Shown one piece after another: positions 1-11,006 of a stretch of DNA of 64,000 nucleotides. The DNA comes from Gnetum montanum (Eukaryota; Streptophyta; Gnetopsida; Gnetales; Gnetaceae). The notes under the pieces were generated by a model. It searched no databases. It worked only from the letters and a program-made list of their open reading frames with translations, and was not told the DNA's origin. The stretch's first letter is position 1; each line of letters begins with the position of its first letter. The translations under genes were made by a program, and so were the position numbers. The DNA is taken from NCBI GenBank assembly GCA_015680685.1, contig MNCI01002315.1:378121-442120 (forward strand), written 5' to 3'.

Positions 1-1049
1 CTAGGAATATTATTCATACATAACCTTTTAATCCTGCTATCTTTTTGATGCCTTGTATGGATTCTCACTACCTCTAAAATATTAACCATTTTTCTGGTAG
101 CCAGTAGAGGCTCATCATAGCCATGTCATTCACAGTGGTCCCTTTCATGGTCATGATGCCTATGATGAGTTTTTTTGTGCCTCTGCTCTCGATGGTGCTA
201 TTCTTCCCTTTGTGGTTATCTCCAGCTTTGGTCTTGATCATTTTGGTAGGATCTTTGTTCATCTCTATTCTATCATTCATTTCCATCTTGATCTTGACTA
301 TTCCTCCTTTCATCTTAGCTTTGGCTCCTCTTATTAGGGTTTGATGATGAAGAGGATGTTGATTGTAAAGAAGGAGAACTATGAGAATGATGCTTGCTAG
401 TCCATCTCCTTTGGTCCCTACCCTAATCTATTTGCTTTTCTTTGTGCTTTTGGTTATTATTCTTCTTACCTTTAGATGAATGGCTAAGATTTCTATCCTT
501 TGAGGCTCCCTAGTCTTAAGACCTTATCTTCCCATCACCAAAGTTTTTCAAAGTTGATTATAACCATTGGCGAATGGTTTCCTCACTAAAGAAAGGAGGA
601 GAATCTATATATTTGGATTGGCCAAAAAAGAAATCATTGCCCTCTTTGTGTTGCTGCAAGAAAAATTGCATCGGGATCCTCTTGCCCTTAGAGGCCTCAT
701 ATCATGCTTCCATATGCTGATCTTTCTTATGCTGGGCATCTATAAGGTGATAGTCCTTGTAAGTATGGTCTTGAACCTCATATTCTAAGTTGAGTGCAAC
801 GATGCCTAGTCTGGTAAGATTAGTCATCGACATGACAAAAATAGATCAATTAGGAGACAACACAATGTTGTCTTCCATGTCCCTCCAATGCATCCATTCA
901 TCTTGATGTAGCCTGAAAGTGAAATCTGGATTATAACGATCTGGATGGGCATAGACAACTCTAAGTTGTTGGGACTTCTTTGGCCCCTCCCTTTGTTGAT
1001 TGGATTCTCTTGTGTTTGGTAGAGATTCATCCCTATAAGAAGAAGTCAT
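1..1049 (-). pseudogene. gag: R1 gag polyprotein, N-terminal part, degenerate
   Basis: Capsid-precursor gene of R1, read on the minus strand from ATG at 1047-1049 (MTSSYRDES start; MSSSS-like starts occur in R3 and R8). The first 67 codons are open and contain the family's N-terminal module, with PDFTFRLHQDE followed by WRDMEDNIVL. Stops and frameshifts follow. The distal part next to the left edge reads as RHQKDSRIKRL, which is the border of the Retrotrans_gag (capsid) domain in R3 and R8. The capsid core itself is cut by the window edge. Gag packages element RNA into cytoplasmic particles; this copy cannot make a full protein. Confidence 0.75.
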
Positions 1050-1204
1050 ATTAGTTGTATATAAAAATAGTGTTCCTTTTGAAATTTTGTTTCTTTAATT
1101 AATTTCCTTATTGAATGATAGTTGGTCATTGTTGTGTTCTTGGTACACCATCTTTGTATAATTTCATATTCTACTACTAATTAGCATACTTAGCTAACTA
1201 AAGT

Positions 1205-1222
1205 CCTTGGCAACAATGCTAA
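1205..1222 (-). promoter_or_regulatory. R1 primer-binding site (tRNA-Asp type, mutated)
   Basis: One base inside the LTR. Read on the minus strand it is a decayed version of the R3 site TGGTGCCGTTGTCGGGGA, which is nearly the complement of the 3' end of plant tRNA-Asp. It primes minus-strand DNA synthesis. Confidence 0.6.
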
Positions 1223-1223
1223 T

Positions 1224-2026
1224 GATGAGCAATGTGTATTCCCTAAGCCCAACCATATGAATCACAAGCATTCACTAGCTATTCGATTGAATCTCATAGA
1301 CTTAGTTTCTAAGTTTTCTTATAGTCTTAAACTGTGAAGCAAGGGGTTGTATGATTGTTGTCTTCCTAACTCACACTGATGCTATCAGTACGTATGGTTA
1401 AATGTGAGTTAAGGCTCATGATGTTTATTTTTATAAGTATTTTTTATATATTTTCTTATCCTAATAGCTAGATGGTTGAACAAAGGATTAATAATTAATT
1501 TTCCAACTACTTAGCTAATCTAATAACTAACTAATCTAATGTAAAGTAATCATTTCCACTTACCGTACATATCCTGAACTAGTATTAACGCTATTGGATT
1601 ATCAAGTTATTGCACGTATCAAATATCCACTACTGGGATTACCAAGTACAATACATCATGCTCGAAATGGTCATACTTATGTATTTATGGTTAAGTATAT
1701 TAACCAATTAAAATCATGAATGTAAATTGCATTAAAAGTAAAGTGCAAATAGAAAAGAGTAACCTAATCCAATTGTTGTAATGATATTAGAAATCTTGAC
1801 TTTATTGTAGTTCACACTAATGCATTTAGGTACATGGTTTTTGAATAAAGCACTATACAATCTCTTTAATTTACACTATGAGCACTCAGAGGGAAATTAT
1901 TCTAACTCTAAAGAAATGAAATAGCAATGGCTTCACTATGCTATGAATCTAAGATGTCATAAATGTAGGTGGTGGTTGCATTTATATAAGCTTTACTTGC
2001 ATCGATGGGCATACGTTGACTCATCA
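1224..2026 (-). repeat. R1 5' LTR
   Basis: 803-bp LTR, aligned by eye with the LTRs of R3-R8. Shared landmarks are the TGATGAG / CTCATCA termini, two or three copies of a GGGATTACCAAG-like motif, an AATAAA-containing inverted repeat, and a TATA box (plus-strand atttata near 1979) about 45 bp from the U3 end. Confidence 0.85.
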
Positions 2027-2659
2027 AGCTTTTATTGTTATCTATTTTTTACCTTTGATTGATGTATTCTTTTTTCTTTAAACATAGTTTTCTTCTTCTC
2101 TTTACAAGAAATCATTTAGTAAGAAGTGAAAACCCATAAGTATGCTTTGGAATAAGGGCAAGGCTTGAACCTTTTCCTACCCTAAAGGGAAGGTTTTTTA
2201 GGATTGGTTATAAGGATGAAAACCTAAAAAGGCATTTCCAAAATTGGTGGGCTTTTTCTTTAGACTTTCTCTTTGATGATCTAATGTACTTTGAATTTTT
2301 TAAATATTATTATTCATTTTTTTGGGGTCTGACACACCTCGAATAATTCTATAGAGTTGCCCCAATAAAATTCTACTTAAAGCTATGATAAAATTTTGAA
2401 TTGGCTATATGTCTTAGAGGTACATATTGTCATCTAGTTTTAGTTCAATGTTAAAGGACCTAATATTTCTTTAGCAAATTTGATTATTCTTTCTCAATTT
2501 CTCTTTAGACTTGATCTCTCTAAAGTTTCCCTATGGGGGATTCCTAAATTACCTATAATTTCTTCAACTAATGCCAAAATTTCTACTTATTCTATTCATG
2601 TGGAAATTTCTATTGATTTTAAAAATGCATCTTTACAAGCTAGTGAGCAAACATTTGAG

Positions 2660-3137
2660 ACACCTTCTTCAAGTGATGTTGATGCAACTAAGACACCTAA
2701 TTTCTTTCTCTCAAGATGTATACAAGTCATTGATAGTTGATCTTCTATCATGATATGTCTTTATTCAAATTTTGGGTTTCCTGCTTTATAATCAAAATTT
2801 CACTTTATAGTTAAATGATGTGATACAAAAACATAATATTCAAGTCATTCATACAAGGTATTATTCTTATTTTTTTAACTTGTTAAGCTAGACAATGCTT
2901 CAATGGTGCACTATGCCCTAGATATAGGATCTTTTATACATAAGTATATAACATAGATCATTCATAAGTGGACTCTAGATTATTTATGTTTAATTTGAAG
3001 AATATTCTAAAGTTTTATGTTTTATTTAGTTAGTTAATTTTTTATTAATTTTTCAAAAATCTCAGTAGGAAATTGTTAGTCTTCTTAGTCCCATTAAGCA
3101 TATAAAATCTATTTTTGTACCATTTGGTTTTTGTATA
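2660..3137 (+). repeat. Direct repeat, copy 1
   Basis: Matches 4375-4866 over nearly 0.5 kb with scattered mismatches and indels. For example TTCAAATTTTGGGTT and CCCATTAAGCATATAAAAT occur in both. Both copies begin with a short coding-like stretch (SQDVYKSLIVDLLS / LDDVYESQVTDLRS, then a stop) followed by AT-rich sequence, so this may be the 3' end of an unidentified element or gene present twice. Confidence 0.65.
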
Positions 3138-3524
3138 TATTTTCTTATTAAAATCAATTTTCTCAAATGTAAAAAGGAATTAGTACTATAATGAGGCAAG
3201 AATATTTATATTCAACTAATTACACATCATAATCTTTGCAATGTTACTTATTGTGAATGATATTTGTTTAATGATTATTATTTTCTACTCAACAAAAAAC
3301 ATGTTAAGACTAAGAATAACAAAATAATTTGAAGCTGAAAATTTGAAACTTAAAATTTTTATTACATCTAGGAAATCAATAAGGATTTGTTGGATGGCTA
3401 CAAAGCTTCAACATATTTTCAAAGAAAGTTGAAAACATCATTAATGGAATGCCCCAAACAAATAAGTTCAATTTGAATGAAAATAATAAGCAAATTATAA
3501 TTTATTTAGATGTGAGCCAAAGAT

Positions 3525-3665
3525 CGGCAAAATAAAAAGATACATTCTTCTATGATTTGTTTGCATAGTTTGCAAATATGCTCTTCTTTTAGTAAATTGA
3601 TCCAACACCCTGTCTCAATAAGGAGATGATGAGAGCTCATTCTTGCTTTAGTAAATTAATTTCTT
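3525..3665 (-). pseudogene. LINE-type reverse transcriptase C-terminal fragment
   Basis: The minus-strand translation contains RMSSHHLLIETGCWIN followed by EEHICKLC and a degraded E-x-FLFC tail. This pattern (R-x-SSH, IETGR, E-R-x-C-x-x-C, HFLFxC) is the cysteine-rich segment downstream of RT in many non-LTR retrotransposons. Neighbouring minus-strand sequence up to about 4250 is compatible with more of the same ORF but is broken. It lies between the two direct repeats, in the opposite orientation to the LINE at 19233-45023, so it is a separate relic. Confidence 0.5.
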
Positions 3666-4374
3666 AAATGATTAGGAATAGCTAAGAGTAGATATTTTTA
3701 AGTACTAGATAACAAACCTTCTTTAATAAAATGTAAATAAAATTATTTTTCCCTGATGTATTCAACCAAACTTTAGCCAAGACTTTTTCTTTTATAGTTT
3801 TTTAGAAGAACCTTTTGTTTAAAGGAAGATTCTTTATTACAATATTCCATGATTGAAGTTATAATTTTCCTTGATACAACCGTCCATTTTCTTATGTAGC
3901 ATTCATTATCTCTCTATCATAATTAACTCCATCCATGTAACTTAACTTCTAAGTATAAGCAATAAGTTAACAAAGGGCTTCATCAACAAGGAGAAGCAAA
4001 TCTGCTTCTAAAAGTAAGATATCATAAGAAGTTTTCATTTTCACTTGAAATTCATATACAAGAAATTTCTTCCAATTATGGGTGGATAGAGAAGGTTCCC
4101 ATGCAACACATCCATATAATAATAAAGGTAGTATAAAACTCTAAAAAAGTTTCTTTTTGATCTTCCATGCCAAAACCTATTTCCTGTTGTAATTATTTCT
4201 TAGAGTAAATAAAGTTTACATGCCACTTAAAACCCTTTAAAGCTAAATAAACAAAAAATTGAGTTAATACCAATGATAAGAATGATCATCAATGACACAA
4301 AAGAAACCAAAGAAAATAGAAGCTTTTGTAAATGCTTTTACTACAAAAAGTCTTGATCAGTTTGAATAGATAGT

Positions 4375-4866
4375 GCGTAAGGAATATTTTTTCTCATATA
4401 AAAAGATTACTAAGAAACTTGATTTTGTTCTTCTTGATGATGTATACGAGTCACAAGTAACTGATCTTAGATCATGAGGTGTTTATTCAAATTTTGGGTT
4501 ACCTACTTCATAATCAAAGTTTTGCTTCACAGTTAAATCATGTGATGCAAAAACATAAAATTCCAGTCATTCATGCCATGTATTATTATTATTATTATTA
4601 TTATTGCTTGTTAAGCTAGGTAATGCTTCAATGGTGTAGTGTTTCCTAGATATGAGGTCTTTTATATATAAGAATATAGTGTTGATCATTTGTAAGTGAA
4701 CTCTAGATTTTTAATGTCTAATTTAAAAAATATTCTAAATTTCCATGCTTTGTTGAGTTATTTAATCTTTCATTGATTTTTCAAAAATATTAGTATGAAT
4801 TTGTTAGTCTTCTTGGTCCCATTAAGCATATAAAATATACTTCTACACCATTTGGTTCTTGTAGAC
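4375..4866 (+). repeat. Direct repeat, copy 2
   Basis: Second copy of 2660-3137, differing mainly by substitutions and by an expanded ATT run (4581-4606) where copy 1 has a shorter mixed AT stretch. Confidence 0.65.
4581..4606. repeat. (ATT)n microsatellite
   Basis: About eight consecutive ATT units inside direct-repeat copy 2; copy 1 (around 2862-2880) is not expanded. Confidence 0.9.
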
Positions 4867-5599
4867 AATTTGAAGCTAAAAAGATGAAAACTTAAGTTAA
4901 TATCAATGATAATGATGACAATCAAATGACAGTAAAGAAACCACATAAAAAAAAAGCTTTTGTAAATACTTCTTATATATAGAAAGATGAAAACTTAAGT
5001 TAATATCTATTTAGACTTTTAGCATCTTTTTTCTTGAGCAAAAAAGGACAAGCATTGAACCAATGTGAAACACATCTTTGTTGACGTGGTCAGATACATC
5101 AATATATCCCTGCCATTGCAATATAAAAATACTATACACACACACAACACTAAGCCAATTTTTAATATTTTCTTCCAAATGCAAGAGGATTTTTTGCAAG
5201 TTTCAAAGCCCAGAGGTTTCCAACAATCATAACTTCTTCTTGGATTATCTAATTTAAACCGTTTTTCAACTTATGAGCTTTGAGAGATAAGCTCTACATT
5301 GTGGAGGCATCAACAAGTGCTTTTCTAACAAAATTTCTAACATCTCACAGGTAGTTAAATTAACTAATACATTAAAACAATATTAAAAACTGAAAGAATC
5401 AACACATTTAATGACCTTTTGACCTCAAATGCTTCATCTTATACAAATACTTAGGAACTTTAACACCTAATTTCTCAAATTGACACTAACTATGGATGAT
5501 TAGAAGTTACATCAAATTAAGAATTAAAGCTAAGATTGATCCATGATTATTCATGTGATTGCTAATGATAGAAAAACAAGGTTCACAAGTAAGTGGGAC

Positions 5600-8339
5600 A
5601 TCACAGGACAAGGAGAAGTGATCAATGGGAGCAAGAGGACAACAACAAAAATAACCATAACAAGAGTAAGTCACTTAGGCAACCCATGCCATGGAGCCTC
5701 TAAGAGAAGAGTCCAAGGTAGAATCTATCTACCAAATTTCCATCGTGGAGACAAGATAGTTAAGGTAGGATGAGATAACAAGACCTAGGACAAACTTAGA
5801 GGTTACTTTGATAGAGACCTTCCTAGAGAATATTTGAAGTAAGAAGATTCAAAGCGTGGTTATCCAAAAACTAAACTTTGGATCCTTCTTGCAGTTTGCA
5901 CTAGAGGACATCTACACATAGTTGCAAGTGTCACTGCTATGGTCCAAGCTTTTAACTAGTGGGGAATGGTACTTGAAAGAAACTAATCTCTTTTTAAATA
6001 ACTACTAAGGGGATGCAATAGTAAAAATTAATAATATTACCTTTTCCTCCTAGATGAAGGTCATAATGAAATCCCTTGGATTGTCCAACATTAGGGTAAA
6101 GCTCACAAATGTGTCAACATAGGTAGACACAGAGGTGAAAAGAAGTGGACTCAGTGTTGTTATGAAGTGGACAGTAAGGAGTAGAGTGCTCTTACAAAAG
6201 AAAAAATGGTATACTTAAAAATTGCAACCTACCATCTCAATCTAATAGTATGACCAAGTAAGTTCACCACTTTATCTACAAGGGCATGTGTAGCTCTAAG
6301 AGGAATGTTCCCCATCAACCTTTCCTAACTCATTTTTCTAGAGATTGAAAAAAATATTTTAAGAATATCATAAGGATAGTAAGATACTCTTCTTTTCTTT
6401 CTTTATTAGAAAATTATGTACAGGGGAGGAATAACACGCTATTTCAATGATATGCTCTATAAGGTTGTTGTCGCTTCCTGCTAGAAAATGATGAAGGATA
6501 AGATCCCTATCAAATTCCAATAAGAAGCACCCCCTCTAGCATTACCACCAATGCTTGAAATAACTAAAATAATTAAGCACCTATGGAAACTTAAAGAAAA
6601 GATGCAGCAACATGTCTCCAAAACTTATGATGCTTGAAAATCGTCACTGTACCATCTAACCATGAGCCATCTCAACTAAGTTTCTAGGACTATTAGCTTA
6701 TCAGTAAACAATCTATGTAACTTGTTCTCTACACAAAGGAATCAAACTCTGATTTATGCTAATCCTAACACACAAGAGATCATGGTATTCATGCTTTAAG
6801 AGAAATTTCCCAAAATCTCTAGAAATTTCATAGCTTTCTAAGTCATATTAAAAGAAGGAAAAGATGCAATAGTCCCATTGATATCATACAAGGATCAAGA
6901 GACAACTACCAAGATGGTTGCTAATAGGGTCAAAGAAGCCCTAAGTGCTCTTGTAGCATCTATTCCAAACATTATTGTTATGGTAGATATCCAAGTGTCT
7001 CCAAGAGCCAGAAGTAAGGGAATGAGTGTAGCTTAACACAAGGAGGTGCTAGAAAGACTGGTTGAAGCCAAGTAATCGATTTTGGAGATTTTTGACATCC
7101 TAAATGATATAATAGCAACCAATCATAACTACTTGAGACAAGGGACAATTTTCTCATTACATAGGCACAAACTGAAAAAGCTACCAACATCAATTAAAGG
7201 TTAGTAGTGGAGGTTGCAAAACTAAGAGTCCACTTGTCGAATCTTGTAATTTTGTAGCTAGAGCTTACAAGGAACAAAGCATTCAAGGAACTTCAAAAGA
7301 GATTAAAGAAGGCCAAGGATGCTAAGGAGCATGTTGTCTAGGAAGTATCATTATCAAACATCATGCTAATGACCTCTTAGACACACACAAGGAAAATGGG
7401 ATTCTAACTAAGAAGAACTAGTATCTACTGAAAGCTAAGGCCCAAAAAGAGCAACTACTTAAGTACATTGGGCAACATCAAGAATAGCTTGCCAAAGTAA
7501 ATCAAGATGTTAGGAAGCTACCTGTAGAGAATAGGAATCTCTTGATAGAATAAGTACAAGCCAATCGCTAGAGGTATGTCATTGAGATTACCGCTTGAAA
7601 AAATGGAACCCTAAAGCAAGAAGGTGAAGAATCATTACAAGGATTAGATCAAAATGTTCAAAGACATGAACAAGAAGGGAATCATATTAGCAAAGTTCAA
7701 AATGAATGATGCCCTCCAATAACTCTAGCAAAGAGGTGATGCATGGTAGCCATCTTTAACATATTAAATGCATACAACTCGGTAGTGATCCATCTAAAGG
7801 AGTTGCAGATTGATGAGATGACGAAATACATAGAGTTAGCTAGCCTCTGTTATGCAAACTTGGTGATGCTAACTATAGGATGATCATGGTCAAAGTTATA
7901 CAAACCAGTGATCGACTCCTATATATTTTATGAAGTAGATTTTAAGCTTTACAAGGAGACAAAGCAAAAGCTAGAAATGGCCAATGTGGAGCTTGAAGTT
8001 CTCAATAGCAAGTTTGAAGATCAAATATTAGTTTCTGAGAACCTAACCAAGAGAATAAATGACTACAAGAAGATGCAAAACCTTATGTTGATATCTGACA
8101 TCAAATAGAAGTAATTTACAACCTAATTTATAAAGGCTAAGGAAATGTTTCCAACCCTCCCTTTCTTGTGGGATGTACCAACATTAGCCAATCTAGGTAA
8201 TGCTACCTAGACCATCAAAAATCCATGAAGCATGAAAGAGAAGATGAAGGCAATGTTGAATACCTTTAATTTATTAGAAGAAGCAATAGTAGTAGGGTAG
8301 CCAAGGCCATCGATAGGTCCAAAACATAAGGAGAGATAA
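5600..8339 (+). pseudogene. R2 ORFX (third ORF of the element family), heavily degraded
   Basis: Homolog of the ORFX copies in R4 (30005-21453) and R7 (61067-63118). Matching blocks in order: PRTNLEVT near 5793; EWYLKETNLFLNN at about 5963-6001, with DAIVKI just after; a LGLSNIR-like segment; RGGITRYFNDMLY at about 6422-6460; a long charged coiled-coil region, of which 7908-8108 is still open (heptad pattern in KLEMANVELEVLNSKF); and the C-terminal block FPTLPFLWDVPTLANLG with EKMKAMLNTF. The frame ends at 8337-8339. Dozens of stops separate the blocks. The start is approximate, placed by comparison with R4. Function unknown; the N-terminal half resembles the plant Transposase_32-like family. 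Confidence 0.7.
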
Positions 8340-8593
8340 ATTGAGTGGTAGGAGCCTCCACATCCTGGAATAGTTTAAAGACTCCTTCCTAGTCATTTTT
8401 AAGTAACAACAGCTAGTTCATTTTTGTATTATGCCCAATTTTAATGTACTTAATTGTAAGCACTTAAATGTTTTGTAATATAGTACTGAAAGTTTGTTAA
8501 TATGTCAATCAATCAGTAGTTTAGTTTCATACTTCTCAATTTTGTAAACAACTCAATCACACTTTTGTTCACTTGAAGATGAGTTTTTAGTTA

Positions 8594-8605
8594 GTTGTGG
8601 GGGTA
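8594..8605 (+). promoter_or_regulatory. R2 polypurine tract
   Basis: GTTGTGGGGGTA lies directly against the LTR start TGATGAAG. In the other elements the same position reads AGTCATGGGGGTA. It primes plus-strand DNA synthesis. Confidence 0.8.
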
Positions 8606-9430
8606 TGATGAAGTATAAATAAGTCTGCTACATCTACAAGCATGCATTGACGTAGCCTAAGATGTGTTGATGTATATGTGTTAATGCAATCTAGTCTTTT
8701 GCCTATACAATATGCACACCATTTGCATTAATGACATGTTTGACCATTCTAGTTAAACCCTTTCAATATCTTTCTATAGCACTTAGCCAAATATCCCTAT
8801 GAGTGCCTGCAACGTGGATAGAATTGACTAAACTAAATTTTATTTGAGTCCATGATATACCTAGATACTCTAGCATTTCAGCAATAAAATTAAGATTAAT
8901 TCCCTCTATTGCACCACTTAGAATAGATTTACTTTATTTCTAACAATTTACTTGATGATGCATTTTACTCTCCAATTCTTAGAGAATTAATATTTTATTC
9001 CATAATTGCATAAGTACAACCACACTAAACATAAAACACTAATGTTTGGTAATCCTAGTAATGGATACTTGGTACACCCAGCAATAACCATTTGGTAACC
9101 CAACAATGCTAGTATAAGTTTAGGATCTGAATAGAGAGTGGGAATGGATGCTTCATACTTTGGCTAGTTTAGATTACTTTTGGTTCCATAGTTAGCTAGA
9201 AATTATATTTTAATCATTCTATTATCTTAAATATTTTAATTCTAAAATTAATAAAAATGAAAATATCTTATACCTTAATCACCCTTAACCATATTCATTA
9301 AGCTACACAAGTGGTGATCAGAAAGGTAACAACCAACAATGTCATACTTAATTATCTAAAATACAATTAGCCTAACATTCTATGAAATTTGACCGAATTG
9401 CATGTACATGCTTGTAACTCATATGGTTAG
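8606..9430 (+). repeat. R2 3' LTR (main part; the last bases lie at 19202-19232)
   Basis: Begins TGATGAAG after the PPT. It contains the family motifs TTGGTAATCC and TTGGTAACCC near 9050-9105. The TG-rich 3' end is cut by R3 after CATATGGTTAG. The residual 31 bp on the far side complete the LTR to about 850 bp, the family length. Confidence 0.75.
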
Positions 9431-10218
9431 TGATGAGTGGCAAGGTACCCCTACACTCAACCATACGAATACGAGCATTTCACGTGCGATCTGATCGAAC
9501 TCCAAGGACTAAGTGCTTACGCACCTTAATGGAACACTTAGGGTTAATCAATCGTTGTCCTCCCAAACTTACTTGTATTGTCATGGTTGTATGGTTAAGT
9601 AAGCTTGAGATATGTGATTTTTATAACTTTTATCTTTTTGATGTCTTATCCTAATAAGGGGAAGGGAAAGAGAACTAAGTGACTAACTTACATTAACTAT
9701 TCATTAACTAAGTTCTAATTGTTCCTAACACCAGTATTCGTTCTCACTTGTCGTACACATTCTGAACCAGTGCAACGCTGCTAGGATTACCAAACGGTAA
9801 TCGTTACTGGGTTACCAAGCGCTACACGCATGCTCGAAGTGATCGCACTAAGTGTATTTAACTAAGGGGGTTGAAGGTTGAGAAAGATATTAATTAACTA
9901 GAAAAGCATTTAAACACTCAACAATAATTAATTACTATTTAGCTTAATTTGTATGCTGTAAGGTTTATCATAAAATTCATCTTTATTGTTGTACACAAAT
10001 GTGTTCTTAGGTACAAGTTGCTCGAATAAAGATCCGTTCACTCTATGACTCCTACTGTGGGCACACAGAAATTATTCTATCTCTGGAATGGTAAAACTGC
10101 AAGAGTTTGGCTAAGGATATAAGTCTAACTAACTTGAACAAGGGAATGCTGCCTCTTATTTATAGAAGATGAGGCAAGACACGATATCGCGTGGTGGATG
10201 CGATATTGTGACTCATCA
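9431..10218 (-). repeat. R3 3' LTR
   Basis: 788 bp, with termini TGATGAGT and ACTCATCA forming an 8-bp perfect inverted repeat. It carries a TATA box (minus-strand TATAAATAAGAGG, 10153-10164) and GATATC repeats at the U3 tip (10181-10206). A long inverted repeat (9979-9987 with 10025-10033) presents the AATAAA signal. Confidence 0.92.
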
Positions 10219-10232
10219 TACCCCCATGACTA
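10219..10232 (-). promoter_or_regulatory. R3 polypurine tract
   Basis: Minus-strand TAGTCATGGGGGTA abuts the 3' LTR. Confidence 0.85.
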
Positions 10233-10590
10233 AATGAAAACTTGTCCTCAAGTTCCTTACAAAATATTGAAAAGGTATGGGATTATTAACTTGAATGACA
10301 CTAATGGTGAATGGGGTGACACGTGAACAAATCATCATTATAATACATGGCAATATTAGTGTTCATGACCACAAGAGTGAACACTATACACATTTGACAT
10401 CCAGCCTTATTTAGTAGCTGAGAGAGAAGAGAGAGAAAAGAAGAAGATGTGTTGCTACCAACGCCAAAATTGCGCCTTTTGTTGTCCATCCATAACTGCA
10501 CCATCAATCTTGTTCCTTGCATAACTGTTCCAGCACCACTCCATCCTAAGTGTTTCCTCCAGCTCCAGTCCATTGTTGTATGATTGCCAT

Positions 10591-10650
10591 CTGCACACAT
10601 AACACAGTCTCATATTAGCAAGGATAAATAAATCATAATGCAATTGATAC
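10591..10650 (-). promoter_or_regulatory. Putative 60-nt intron (GT..AG) upstream of the ORFX start, R3
   Basis: On the minus strand AAG|GTATCAATTG ... TTGCTAATATG ... GTGTGCAG|ATGGC. Donor, CTAAT branch-point-like motif and CAG acceptor are all present, and the acceptor touches the start codon. R8 and R4 have the same 60-nt spacing. Confidence 0.5.
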
Positions 10651-10958
10651 CTTGCCTCGGTGTACGATCCATTGGCTGAGTTGTGATATGGCTAATATGG
10701 ATTTTGGAGATATAACACTGGTGACTACCCAAGGTGTAGGGGTTAGGAGAAAATTGAAAAAATTGGACTAGGACCCCCATGACTAAGAGTGATCTTCCGG
10801 TAGTAATAAAATGGAAAAAGCTAAGGAATAAGAAAGATGGAGAAAAAGAAACAATGACAACATCGAAAAAATGGATGTTAGAGGTAGTAATGAACAAAAA
10901 AATGGTGATTGCTAAAATGTTTAAGGGAAAGAAATTAACTGATGCACCAAATAGGAAT

Positions 10959-11006
10959 GCCAGTGGGTCCTCCCCAAAGTAGGCTCATGCCCTTTATGCC
11001 CTGACA
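10959..11006 (-). ncRNA. Conserved RNA fold, R3 copy
   Basis: Sense strand: outer arms TGTCAG and CTGGCA (one G-U pair) enclose GGGCATGAGCC and TGGGGAGGACCCA, each able to form a small hairpin. It is homologous to folds in R4, R6 and R7 whose outer stems show compensatory changes. Confidence 0.55.

Larger units (their letters stand above)
1..2026 (-). mobile_element. R1: Ty3/gypsy (Athila/Tat-type) LTR retrotransposon, 5' part only
   Basis: Minus-strand element whose 5' LTR, primer-binding site and gag N-terminus are inside the window; the rest lies beyond the left edge. The order on the minus strand is LTR (1224-2026), one spacer base, tRNA-Asp-type PBS, untranslated leader, then gag from 1049 leftwards. 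The LTR ends in TGATGAG and CTCATCA like the other seven elements. The right flank starts at 2027; the matching target duplication is outside the window. Confidence 0.88.
2027..5540. other. AT-rich interspersed sequence without an intact gene
   Basis: Lies between R1 and R2. It holds a two-copy direct repeat (about 2660-3137 and 4375-4866), a short third copy of one segment (about 4262-4345 and 4890-4970), an ATT microsatellite and a LINE-like RT tail on the minus strand. A short open frame at 2480-2740 shows no recognisable domain. Otherwise I see only stops in all frames. Confidence 0.5.

Noticed and set aside
123-788. Plus-strand open frames near the left edge with many hydrophobic residues (apparent membrane proteins).
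   Set aside because: They are antisense shadows of the R1 gag RS/His-rich linker and N-terminal part.
5543-5773. 76-codon plus-strand frame considered as a separate gene upstream of R2 ORFX.
   Set aside because: Comparison with R4 places this stretch in the low-complexity N-terminus of ORFX, read in another frame.
10301-10600. 99-codon minus-strand frame in R3 considered as a distinct small gene.
   Set aside because: It overlaps the ORFX start remnant in another frame and has no conserved counterpart in R5 or R8 beyond nucleotide similarity.
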